Below, one piece after another: positions 1-5,950 of a stretch of DNA of 9,810 nucleotides. A program made the translations under genes and the position numbers. Source of the stretch: Kiritimatiellia bacterium. GTDB taxonomy: Bacteria; Verrucomicrobiota; Kiritimatiellia; RFP12; UBA1067. The notes under the pieces are model-generated. The model did not search any database, was not told where the DNA came from, and saw only the letters and a list, made by a program, of their open reading frames with translations. Where the stretch lies: contig JAGCJE010000192.1 of assembly GCA_017648225.1 (NCBI GenBank), positions 1 to 9,810 on the forward strand, read 5' to 3'. Position 1 is the first letter of the stretch. Each line of letters starts with the position of its first letter.

Positions 1-1
1 C

Positions 2-823
2 GATACGCCCGATCCTAAGCCTGTCGAGGTCAAGCCGGTTGAGAAAGAGCCCGAATTTACGACCTACATTGTTCAGCGCGGCGATACTCTTTCCAAGATT
101 TCCAAGCGTTACAATATCAAGATCGACGCCATCAAGTCTAGTAATCCTCAGATTAAGAATGACGTTATCCGTCTTGGTCAGAAGATCAAGCTTCCCGGAA
201 AGGTAGACGTCGGTGAGCAGACTGTTCCCTCTGGAGCGATCGCGTCCAAGCCGGCGAAAAAGGCTTCTCCCGCCGCCGCCGTTAAAAAAGACGCCGCTCC
301 TGCCAAGGCATATACCGGCGCCACCAAGGATTATGTCGTAAAGAACGGTGATACGCTCGGCGGTATTGCCATCGCCTCGGGTCTTACCGTTCGTCAGCTT
401 AAGGAATTGAACGGTCTTACCAAGGATATGATCCGCGTCGGTCAGAAGCTTAAGGTTCCCGCTTCCAAGGTTGAAAAGAAGGCCGCTTCTCCCGCGCCCG
501 ACAAGAAGGTTGCGGAAAAGAAAGCCGATGCGGTGAAGCAGACTCAGGCCGCGGCGGAAGCGCCTGTCGTCGCTGATGAAGCCGATAAGGAAGAGCCTGT
601 TGCGGATACGCCCGCCGTTGAGCCGTCTGTTTCCGCCCCTCAGCCTGCCGCAAAAACCGACGCTAAGTATGTCAACTATACCGTCCAGGATGGTGACGAT
701 CTTTTCGAAATCGCTCTTCGCGAGCATTTGACCGTTCCTGAACTCCGTGAAATCAACAATCTCGGTCCGGATGATAAGGTTGAACCGGGAATGGTTATTA
801 AGATTCCCGCTCCCGCGCTCTAA
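2..823 (+). CDS. LysM-repeat peptidoglycan-binding protein (5' end missing)
   Basis: The frame is open from the left edge to the TAA at 821-823, giving 273 residues with the true start outside the window. Three LysM domains are visible. The first is at nt 59-196 (begins TTYIVQRGDTL), the second at nt 326-460 (KDYVVKNGDTL) and the third at nt 671-808 (VNYTVQDGDDL, ending IKIP just before the C-terminus). The linkers are rich in Ala, Pro, Lys and Glu and look disordered. LysM domains bind N-acetylglucosamine in peptidoglycan, so this is most likely an envelope protein. No catalytic domain is seen in the visible part, but one (for example an amidase or peptidase) could lie upstream. Only 5 bp separate it from the SEDS gene, which supports a shared wall or division role. 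The third repeat is slightly divergent, with DGDDL in place of GDTL. Lysine codons are almost all AAG, suggesting good expression. The LysM call is certain; the exact function is unknown. Confidence 0.9.
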   Translation, partial: DTPDPKPVEVKPVEKEPEFTTYIVQRGDTLSKISKRYNIKIDAIKSSNPQIKNDVIRLGQKIKLPGKVDVGEQTVPSGAIASKPAKKASPAAAVKKDAAPAKAYTGATKDYVVKNGDTLGGIAIASGLTVRQLKELNGLTKDMIRVGQKLKVPASKVEKKAASPAPDKKVAEKKADAVKQTQAAAEAPVVADEADKEEPVADTPAVEPSVSAPQPAAKTDAKYVNYTVQDGDDLFEIALREHLTVPELREINNLGPDDKVEPGMVIKIPAPAL

Positions 824-828
824 GATAA

Positions 829-1974
829 GTGCGTAAGAGTGTTTTATATGCCTTGGGCCTGGTTGTCGCGTTGCTCGTGGCGCTGGGCCTGATTGTTCTT
901 TTCAGCGCGAGTGAAATACGCGCGTCCTTGCGCTATCATGATTCTCTCTTCTTCGTGAAGAGACAGTGCGTGTTTATTTTTACGGGCCTGGTTATGGCGG
1001 TTGCGGTCGCGATGTTCGATTACCGCAACTGGAGGAATCACTGGGGTTTGACGGCGACATTGTTTGTCGGTGTCGTACTGGCCCTGTTGTTTGTCTTCTG
1101 CTACGATCCGATCAAGGGTTCCCAAAGATGGATACCCCTCGGGCCGATAAATTTTCAGCCTGCTGAATTCGCAAAGCTTACGACTATTCTAGCCGTCAGC
1201 GTATGGCTCGACCGCGTTGCGTCGCGGATTGAAACATTCCGTTACGGAGCCGCAATCCCCGTAGTTATAATAGCGTTCTTGGCCCTGCCTGTTTTCTTTC
1301 AGCCCGATTTCGGCTCTGTTATGGTTATCGGTACGGTCGGATTCATGCTGATGTTCGTTGCCGGCACCAGATTCTGGCACATGGCTCCTTTTTTCGGTCT
1401 GGGGCTTGCATTGTTTGTCTGGAAGGTCGCCAATACGCCGAACCGTATGGCGCGTCTTTTTGCGTTTACCGGAATAACCGTCGAGGGCGGCGAAACGGCC
1501 GCGGCCAACGCTTCTCATCAAAGCGACATGTCGCTCGTCGCCATCAATCGAGGAGGGATTTTCGGCAAAGGACTTTTGAGGTCGATGCAGAAACAGAATT
1601 ATCTGCCCGAGGCGTGGACCGATTTTATTCTGGCGGTAGGTGCAGAGGAGATGGGGCTTGTGTTCTCGCTTGCGGTCATCGTTTTGTTTCTAGTGTTTTT
1701 CTTTCTCTGTCTCCATATAGCCCGTCACGCCGCGGATCGGTTCGGACAGCTTCTTGTTCTAGGCATGACATTCGCCATATTCTTTCCGGCGATGTTCAAT
1801 ATCGGAGTTGTATGCGGAGCGCTGCCGACGAAGGGTATGGCGCTGCCGTTTTTCAGTTACGGCGGAACGCATATCCTCGCATCGTTCTTCTCTCTCGGAA
1901 TAATTTTTTCCGTCGGCGTTCATGCCGTGAAAGACAAGAAACGCGCTTTTCTCCGCAAGATCGTGAAAAACTGA
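829..1974 (+). CDS. ftsW: FtsW-type SEDS peptidoglycan glycosyltransferase
   Basis: A 381-residue polytopic membrane protein of the FtsW/RodA/SpoVE (SEDS) family. Members polymerise lipid II glycan strands at the inner membrane together with a class B PBP. Family landmarks are all present: the N-terminal FSAS segment followed by FFVKRQ (residues 25-46), GSQRWIPLG (97-105) with FQPAEFAK, QPDFGSVM (158-165) carrying the conserved Asp160, QKQNYLPEAWTDFILAV (254-270), and LPFFSYGGT (339-347). The SAS...FF.KRQ start is more like FtsW than RodA, so divisome FtsW is preferred over elongasome RodA. Deviations from the usual motifs are QPAE for QPSE and SYGGT for SYGGS. The start is a GTG 5 bp after the upstream stop. 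No good Shine-Dalgarno is visible, so translation probably depends on coupling with the LysM gene. xseA follows 4 bp after the stop. Confidence 0.88.
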   Translation: MRKSVLYALGLVVALLVALGLIVLFSASEIRASLRYHDSLFFVKRQCVFIFTGLVMAVAVAMFDYRNWRNHWGLTATLFVGVVLALLFVFCYDPIKGSQRWIPLGPINFQPAEFAKLTTILAVSVWLDRVASRIETFRYGAAIPVVIIAFLALPVFFQPDFGSVMVIGTVGFMLMFVAGTRFWHMAPFFGLGLALFVWKVANTPNRMARLFAFTGITVEGGETAAANASHQSDMSLVAINRGGIFGKGLLRSMQKQNYLPEAWTDFILAVGAEEMGLVFSLAVIVLFLVFFFLCLHIARHAADRFGQLLVLGMTFAIFFPAMFNIGVVCGALPTKGMALPFFSYGGTHILASFFSLGIIFSVGVHAVKDKKRAFLRKIVKN

Positions 1975-1978
1975 TTTT

Positions 1979-3295
1979 ATGAGCGGCACTTCCCAAGAAC
2001 ATCCGTTGACGGTTTCTAGGCTGACGATTGAAATCAAAAGCCTGCTGGAGGGACGGTTCTCCAAAATCTTCATCGAAGGTGAGATCAGCGGGCTTAAACG
2101 CTATCCGAGCGGTCACGTCTATTTTACTCTCAAGGACGAGGGCGCTCAGATTTCGGCGGTGATGTTTAAGTCGTTTTTTGATAAATGCCCCGTGCGCGAT
2201 AGTCTAAAGGATGGTGCTAAGGTTCTCCTTTTCGCAACGGCTACGGTTTATCCCCAGCGCGGCAATTGTCAGCTATCTGTATTCGCGGCGAAACTTGTCG
2301 GGGCAGGGGATTTGATGCAGCGTTATCTGGAGCTTAAAGACCGTCTCCAAAAGGAAGGTCTTTTCGATTCCTCGAGAAAGCGCCCGTTGCCGTTTCTGCC
2401 GCGTCGCATCGGTATCGTGACGAGTCCCGCTGGAGCCGTCATTCACGACATGTGCCGCGTCATGACGCGGAGGATGCCTAACGTCGAGATACGCCTTTTC
2501 CCCGCCAAGGTCCAGGGCGCCGATGCTCCCGCTTCATTGATTGCGGGCGTAAAATATTTTATCAATTCATCATCATCCGATTTTAAGCCTGACATCATCA
2601 TCGTCGCGCGCGGCGGCGGAAGTTTTGAAGATCTGTTCTGCTTCAACGACGAGGGTCTTGTCCGTGCGATCGCGGCGTCTCCTGTTCCTGTCATTTCGGC
2701 GGTCGGTCATGAAACCGATTACACGCTTTGCGATTTTGCCGCCGATGTCCGCGCGGGAACTCCGTCCATAGCGGCCGAAATCGCCGTCCCTGAAAAGAAG
2801 GATATTCTGAAGCGTCTTGATTCCGCGCTTTCGTCGGTTACATCCTCTTTGCGAGGCAAATATGAGAATCAGTCACAGCGGGTTGATCATCTTTCCGACA
2901 GGCTGGCGTATTCATTGCGCGAAAGGGCCGACTCCTGCGCGCGCAAGCTTCATCGGTCTGACTCTTCGCTCGCGCTCCAGCTCGAATCGATGCGCTCGAG
3001 ATGTGCAGTCCACTTTAAAACCATCAGCGCGTGCTCCGGTTCTCTTCTGGCCGCCCTTAACCTCGCATTGGAGCGCAAGCGCGCGAGGCTCGAGCGGTCC
3101 TCCGCCAAGCTTTCGGTTCTCTCTCCGTATTCCGTTTTGGACCGCGGCTATTCGCTGACGACCGATTCGGCAGGAGCGATTATAAAAAGTGCAGACGCCG
3201 TTGCCGCAGGAGACGAGATAGTCACGCGTTTCAAGATAGGTGAAATTAGGTCCGTGGTCTGCAGTCAGGGATTAGGGGATAGGAGTCAGGAGTAG
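1979..3295 (+). CDS. xseA: Exodeoxyribonuclease VII large subunit
   Basis: This 438-residue protein has the full XseA plan. An N-terminal OB-fold lies at about residues 8-107 (FIEGEISGLKRYPSGHVYFTLKD). The nuclease core lies at about 120-272, with RRIGIVTSPAGAVIHD, RGGGSFEDLFCFND (211-224) and the hallmark SAVGHETDYTLCDFAADVRAGTPS (240-263). A long helical, coiled-coil-like arm spans about 274-375, and the C-terminal piece has SPYSVLDRGYSL. Exonuclease VII degrades single-stranded DNA from both ends into acid-soluble oligonucleotides and acts in the cytoplasm in repair. It needs many copies of the small subunit XseB, but no xseB is found in this window. The gene sits between two envelope genes with 4-bp gaps on each side, and its ATG has no obvious Shine-Dalgarno. 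The last ten residues (SQGLGDRSQE) are encoded by a G-rich repeat-like stretch and look like a non-conserved tail. Confidence 0.93.
   Translation: MSGTSQEHPLTVSRLTIEIKSLLEGRFSKIFIEGEISGLKRYPSGHVYFTLKDEGAQISAVMFKSFFDKCPVRDSLKDGAKVLLFATATVYPQRGNCQLSVFAAKLVGAGDLMQRYLELKDRLQKEGLFDSSRKRPLPFLPRRIGIVTSPAGAVIHDMCRVMTRRMPNVEIRLFPAKVQGADAPASLIAGVKYFINSSSSDFKPDIIIVARGGGSFEDLFCFNDEGLVRAIAASPVPVISAVGHETDYTLCDFAADVRAGTPSIAAEIAVPEKKDILKRLDSALSSVTSSLRGKYENQSQRVDHLSDRLAYSLRERADSCARKLHRSDSSLALQLESMRSRCAVHFKTISACSGSLLAALNLALERKRARLERSSAKLSVLSPYSVLDRGYSLTTDSAGAIIKSADAVAAGDEIVTRFKIGEIRSVVCSQGLGDRSQE
3263..3295 (+). repeat. G-rich repeat-like tract at the end of xseA
   Basis: The last 33 bases of xseA are G/A rich with G-runs in register and contain two copies of AGTCAGG (3263-3269 and 3284-3290) 21 bases apart, flanking TTAGGGGATAGG. 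The composition differs from the rest of xseA. It resembles short G-rich dispersed or tandem repeats seen in some bacterial genomes. Whether it is repeated elsewhere in this genome cannot be seen here. Confidence 0.4.
3288..3292 (+). promoter_or_regulatory. Shine-Dalgarno AGGAG for the DUF218 gene, inside xseA
   Basis: AGGAG ends 7 bases before the GTG at 3300 and lies within the last codons and stop of xseA. It fixes the non-ATG start of the next gene and suggests coupled translation of xseA and the DUF218 gene. Confidence 0.65.
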
Positions 3296-3299
3296 AGCG

Positions 3300-4040
3300 G
3301 TGTATTACATAAACAAAATCGTGGGATTTCTTATAAGCCCGTTGGGTATCGCGATTGCGCTTGGAATCGCTGCGGTCGTTTTTGCGCGGTTGAAGCGCAT
3401 CCGCACCGCGAAGTGGATGTGGATTTCCGCCGGCGTGTGGCTGTGGCTCTGGATGACTCCCCTGATGACTCTTTTGGTCGGAACGCCGCTTGAGAACGGT
3501 TTTCTGACCGAAGGTAAAGTTCCCTCCGCGGAGAGTTATCCCGTTGCGGACGCGATCGTCCTTCTCGGCGGATCAATGGGCTCAAACGATGAATTGAGTT
3601 CATATGCCGAAATGTCCGCAAGTGCGGACAGAGTCTGGCAGGCGGCCAGACTGTGGAAGGCCGGCAAGGCTCCGAAAATAATCGCCACGGGCGACGGATC
3701 TCGCGAGAGTACGTTGGGACTGCTCATTGAGTTCGGCGTTGACGGAAAGTGTGTGGAGTTTATGGATGCCCGCAATACCGAAGAAGAGGCGAAGGGGATT
3801 AAAGAAAAGAAGATTCTTCTGGTGACGAGCGCGTGGCACGCAAAGAGGGCGAGGATGATGTTTGAGAAGTATGCTCCAGGCGTCGAGGTTGTTTCCGCTC
3901 CCGCGGATTTCGAGATGAACATGATGGCTGGAAAAACGCAATGGTGGAAATATTTTGGTGTTGATCCGTATACGTTTCATTTGAATTCCGTTGCGTTTCA
4001 CGAATGGATCGGAATCGTCGGCTATGCGATTTTCAGGTAA
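3300..4040 (+). CDS. ElyC/YdcF-like DUF218 inner-membrane protein
   Basis: A 246-residue protein with two N-terminal hydrophobic helices (about residues 7-30 and 38-60) and a DUF218 domain after them. This is the layout of E. coli ElyC (YcbC), an inner-membrane protein needed for normal peptidoglycan and lipid-carrier metabolism. Core motifs are ADAIVLLGG (83-91), the helix SADRVWQAARLWKAGKAPKIIATGDG (107-132), DARNT (156-160) and KKILLVTSAWHAKRA (170-184). The segment between DARNT and LLVTS is about seven residues shorter than in typical family members (usually NT-YENA followed by a full helix), so one helix may be trimmed. The start is GTG with a good AGGAG upstream, 4 bp after xseA. The context with ftsW and a LysM protein supports an envelope role. 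The biochemical activity of DUF218 proteins is not established, so no reaction is assigned. Confidence 0.82.
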   Translation: MYYINKIVGFLISPLGIAIALGIAAVVFARLKRIRTAKWMWISAGVWLWLWMTPLMTLLVGTPLENGFLTEGKVPSAESYPVADAIVLLGGSMGSNDELSSYAEMSASADRVWQAARLWKAGKAPKIIATGDGSRESTLGLLIEFGVDGKCVEFMDARNTEEEAKGIKEKKILLVTSAWHAKRARMMFEKYAPGVEVVSAPADFEMNMMAGKTQWWKYFGVDPYTFHLNSVAFHEWIGIVGYAIFR

Positions 4041-4061
4041 ATTCAACATAGAGGACTGAAT

Positions 4062-4940
4062 ATGAAAAAGGTAATGACATGCGTTTTTGTATCATTGGCG
4101 GTCTTGACATCGGCCTTTAACGCCTACGGAAATGACCTTGTCTCTGTTGTCGGGAATCGGCAGACGGCCTTAAAGGACGTTATCGCCTCTAAATGCGATA
4201 TTATCCGCACGGATAAATGGTATGGTTACAACCGGATAGTGTTTAAGTTTGAAGGTCATGAGGCGTGGATTGTCGAGCCGAGCTGCGAGCCTCGAGCCGA
4301 TCGTGCGTGGACATGGACGATGCAGTGGGCGGATGCGTTTGTCGAGCGCACGGGAGTTTTGGAACTTCTTGGTAAAGGCTGGCACCATGTGACGATCAAT
4401 ACGTTTCGTCACCGTATGAACGAAGAAGGGCTTCGTGTCAGCAGGGCATATCAGAAATTTCTTGTCGAGGAGCTCGGCTTTAAAGCAAAGGCGAATCTTG
4501 TAGGTATGAGCTGGGGCGGATTTTTTTCTACGCGGTATGCTTCGCGCTATCCCGACTGCGTTTCTAAAATTTATCTGGACGCGCCGCTTTTGGTGCTTGA
4601 CCGTTTAAGGGGTCTGCCTGAAGCCGATACGGTTGAAAAGGCTGAGCGGATAATCGGACCGTGGGCGAGGATGGGAATTAAGAGCGGAGAGTGGAAGGAT
4701 AATCCGGAGATGCCGGTCAATCTTGCGGGCAGGCTCGCTAAAACCGGAATTCCGATTCTTCTTCTGTATGGCGGCGAGGATCAGACTGTTCCGCCTGAAC
4801 TGAACAGCGAGGTTTTCATTGAAAGATTCAAGGCTGGAGGCGGTAAAATCAATGTAAAAAGGCGATATCTTTTCGGACATCATCCGCATGGTGAAGAGCG
4901 CGGGAGGACGGAAGTGATAACGCGCTTTTTTGAGGATTAA
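4062..4940 (+). CDS. Exported alpha/beta hydrolase
   Basis: A 292-residue protein beginning with a typical signal peptide: MKK, a hydrophobic core, then a small-residue site near AYG-ND at about residues 21-25. It has no lipobox. The body is an alpha/beta hydrolase. The nucleophile elbow is VGMSWGG with Ser150, the acid is probably Asp240 in LLYGGEDQTVPP, and the histidine is one of His273, His274 or His276 in FGHHPHG. An upstream AWTWTMQW segment (82-89) followed by a GWHHVTIN strand resembles the PWxWR...GWHV pattern of an esterase-like family common in Planctomycetes, Verrucomicrobia and Bacteroidetes. The substrate is unknown; an acyl or sugar ester in the periplasm or outside is plausible. 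AGAGGA at 4050-4055 precedes the ATG. The 21-bp gap after the DUF218 gene permits co-transcription. Codon use is less biased than in the hydrogenase genes. Confidence 0.8.
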   Translation: MKKVMTCVFVSLAVLTSAFNAYGNDLVSVVGNRQTALKDVIASKCDIIRTDKWYGYNRIVFKFEGHEAWIVEPSCEPRADRAWTWTMQWADAFVERTGVLELLGKGWHHVTINTFRHRMNEEGLRVSRAYQKFLVEELGFKAKANLVGMSWGGFFSTRYASRYPDCVSKIYLDAPLLVLDRLRGLPEADTVEKAERIIGPWARMGIKSGEWKDNPEMPVNLAGRLAKTGIPILLLYGGEDQTVPPELNSEVFIERFKAGGGKINVKRRYLFGHHPHGEERGRTEVITRFFED

Positions 4941-4948
4941 ATTTAGTC

Positions 4949-4978
4949 TTGCCTAACTTCCGTTATCTATGAGATAAT
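4949..4978 (+). promoter_or_regulatory. Putative sigma70-type promoter of the hnd operon
   Basis: TTGCCT at 4949-4954 is followed after 18 bases by GATAAT at 4973-4978, placing the transcript start near 4985 and giving a leader of about 50 nt before hndA. The -10 lies in the string TATGAGATAATAT. It is nearly identical (12 of 13 bases) to the string carrying the -10 of the tRNA promoter at 9656-9668, which supports both calls. A small inverted repeat, TTATCT/AGATAA (4963-4968 and 4972-4977), overlaps the -10. The promoter is inferred from sequence only. Confidence 0.55.
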
Positions 4979-5007
4979 ATAAATAGTTAATTCGTTATCG
5001 CTATTTT

Positions 5008-5020
5008 TTGATTTAATCAA
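5008..5020. promoter_or_regulatory. FNR/CRP-like palindrome in the hnd leader
   Basis: TTGATTTAATCAA is a perfect 6-1-6 palindrome. Its half-sites TTGAT and ATCAA are those of an FNR box, but they are separated by three bases where the classical box has four. It lies between the predicted transcript start and the ribosome-binding site of hndA, which would suit a repressor rather than an activator. It could be an operator for an oxygen or redox regulator, or a chance AT-rich palindrome. Confidence 0.35.
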
Positions 5021-5035
5021 TAAAGGATAATACTA

Positions 5036-5515
5036 ATGAGCAAAAACCTCGAAACGATGACGCCGGAGCTTAGGGCGTTCGTCGAAGAATGGAAGGCAAA
5101 GCCGGGTAACCTTATCATGGTTTTGCACCGCGTACAGCAGACCTACGGGTATATTCCCCGCGAGATCGCGATCGAGACGAGTGAGATTCTCGGCGTTCCG
5201 CTCGCCAAGGTCTACGGCGTTATCACGTTCTATAACTTCTTCCGTCTTCAGAAGGCCGGTAAGTACAATATTCAGGTTTGCCTTGGTACCGCGTGCTATC
5301 TCCGCGGCGGCGACGATATCATCAAGGAATTCGAACGTCAGCTCGGCGTCGGCGTAAACGCCACGACTCCCGACGGGCTCTTTTCGATCGAGGCCGTCCG
5401 TTGCATCGGCTGCTGCGGTCTCGCTCCCGCCGTCGTCGTCAACGGCGAAGTTCATGGTAAGGTCGTCACGGGCGACGTTACGCGTATTCTCAACATCTAC
5501 CGCGAGCGCGGCTAA
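5036..5515 (+). CDS. hndA: Hnd hydrogenase subunit A (NuoE-like, [2Fe-2S])
   Basis: A 159-residue, full-length member of the 24-kDa NADH dehydrogenase subunit (NuoE/HydC/HndA) family. The N-terminal helical bundle is at about residues 10-70 (HRVQQTYGYIPREIA, ILGVPLAKVYGVITFYNFF). The thioredoxin-like [2Fe-2S] domain follows, with ligands Cys82 and Cys87 (VCLGTACYLRGG) and Cys123 and Cys127 (RCIGCCGLAP). In the complex it binds the NuoF-like subunit and relays or buffers electrons between FMN and the hydrogenase subunit. AAAGGA at 5022-5027 sits 8 bases before the ATG. It is the first gene of the four-gene operon. A complex I NuoE was considered, but the next genes are HndB and a [FeFe] hydrogenase, which settles the assignment. 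Confidence 0.93.
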   Translation: MSKNLETMTPELRAFVEEWKAKPGNLIMVLHRVQQTYGYIPREIAIETSEILGVPLAKVYGVITFYNFFRLQKAGKYNIQVCLGTACYLRGGDDIIKEFERQLGVGVNATTPDGLFSIEAVRCIGCCGLAPAVVVNGEVHGKVVTGDVTRILNIYRERG

Positions 5516-5533
5516 GAAAAAAGGAGTTTTAAA

Positions 5534-5929
5534 ATGGCTAAACTTACTCTTGAAGATTTGCGCAAGATGCGCGAAGAGAAGCAGAAGGCTATGGATATGC
5601 GCGACAGCGCCAACAAGAATATCCAGGTTATCGTCGGTATGGGCACGTGCGGTATCGCCGCGGGCGCGAAGGACGCGTTCAGCGCTCTCATCGACGCGAT
5701 CAACGAGAAGGGCCTCACCAACGTTCTCATCCGTCAGACGGGCTGCATGGGTCTTTGCCACTCCGAGCCCACGGTTGAGGTCATCATGCCCGAAATGCCC
5801 GCCATCATCTACGGTAACGTCGATGCGGCGACGGCCAAGGAAATCGTTGAGAAGCACATCGTCGGCCATCAGCTGATCGACAACAAGATCTGCGACCGTC
5901 CTTCGATCGACATCATCACCAACGGCTGA
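5534..5929 (+). CDS. hndB: Hnd hydrogenase subunit B (small thioredoxin-fold protein)
   Basis: A 131-residue protein matching HndB, the small subunit found between the NuoE-like and NuoF-like genes of Hnd hydrogenases. It starts with a charged helix (residues 5-25), then VGMGTCGIAAGAKDAFSAL (Cys39) and RQTGCMGLCHSEPTVEV (Cys71 and Cys75). The fold is that of the thioredoxin-like [2Fe-2S] ferredoxins. The first canonical cysteine of the C-x4-C pair is absent: the VCLGTAC of HndA corresponds to VGMGTC here. Only three cysteines lie in the expected places, and the only other one, Cys120, is near the C-terminus. It may therefore hold an atypical cluster or play a structural role. AAGGAG at 5521-5526 is 7 bases before the ATG. 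The gap to hndA is 18 bp. Confidence 0.88.
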   Translation: MAKLTLEDLRKMREEKQKAMDMRDSANKNIQVIVGMGTCGIAAGAKDAFSALIDAINEKGLTNVLIRQTGCMGLCHSEPTVEVIMPEMPAIIYGNVDAATAKEIVEKHIVGHQLIDNKICDRPSIDIITNG

Positions 5930-5950
5930 AAGATCTAAGGAGCAAATATC

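Noticed and set aside
407..823. A separate small protein starting at 407
   Set aside because: The supposed start is a TTG inside the second LysM domain, and the frame is open back to base 2. It is simply the end of the larger LysM protein.
4981..5006. AAATAG...CTATTT inverted repeat before a T-run as a terminator or attenuator
   Set aside because: The stem is 6 AT-rich pairs around a 14-nt unpaired centre, too weak for an intrinsic terminator. It lies inside the predicted hnd leader.
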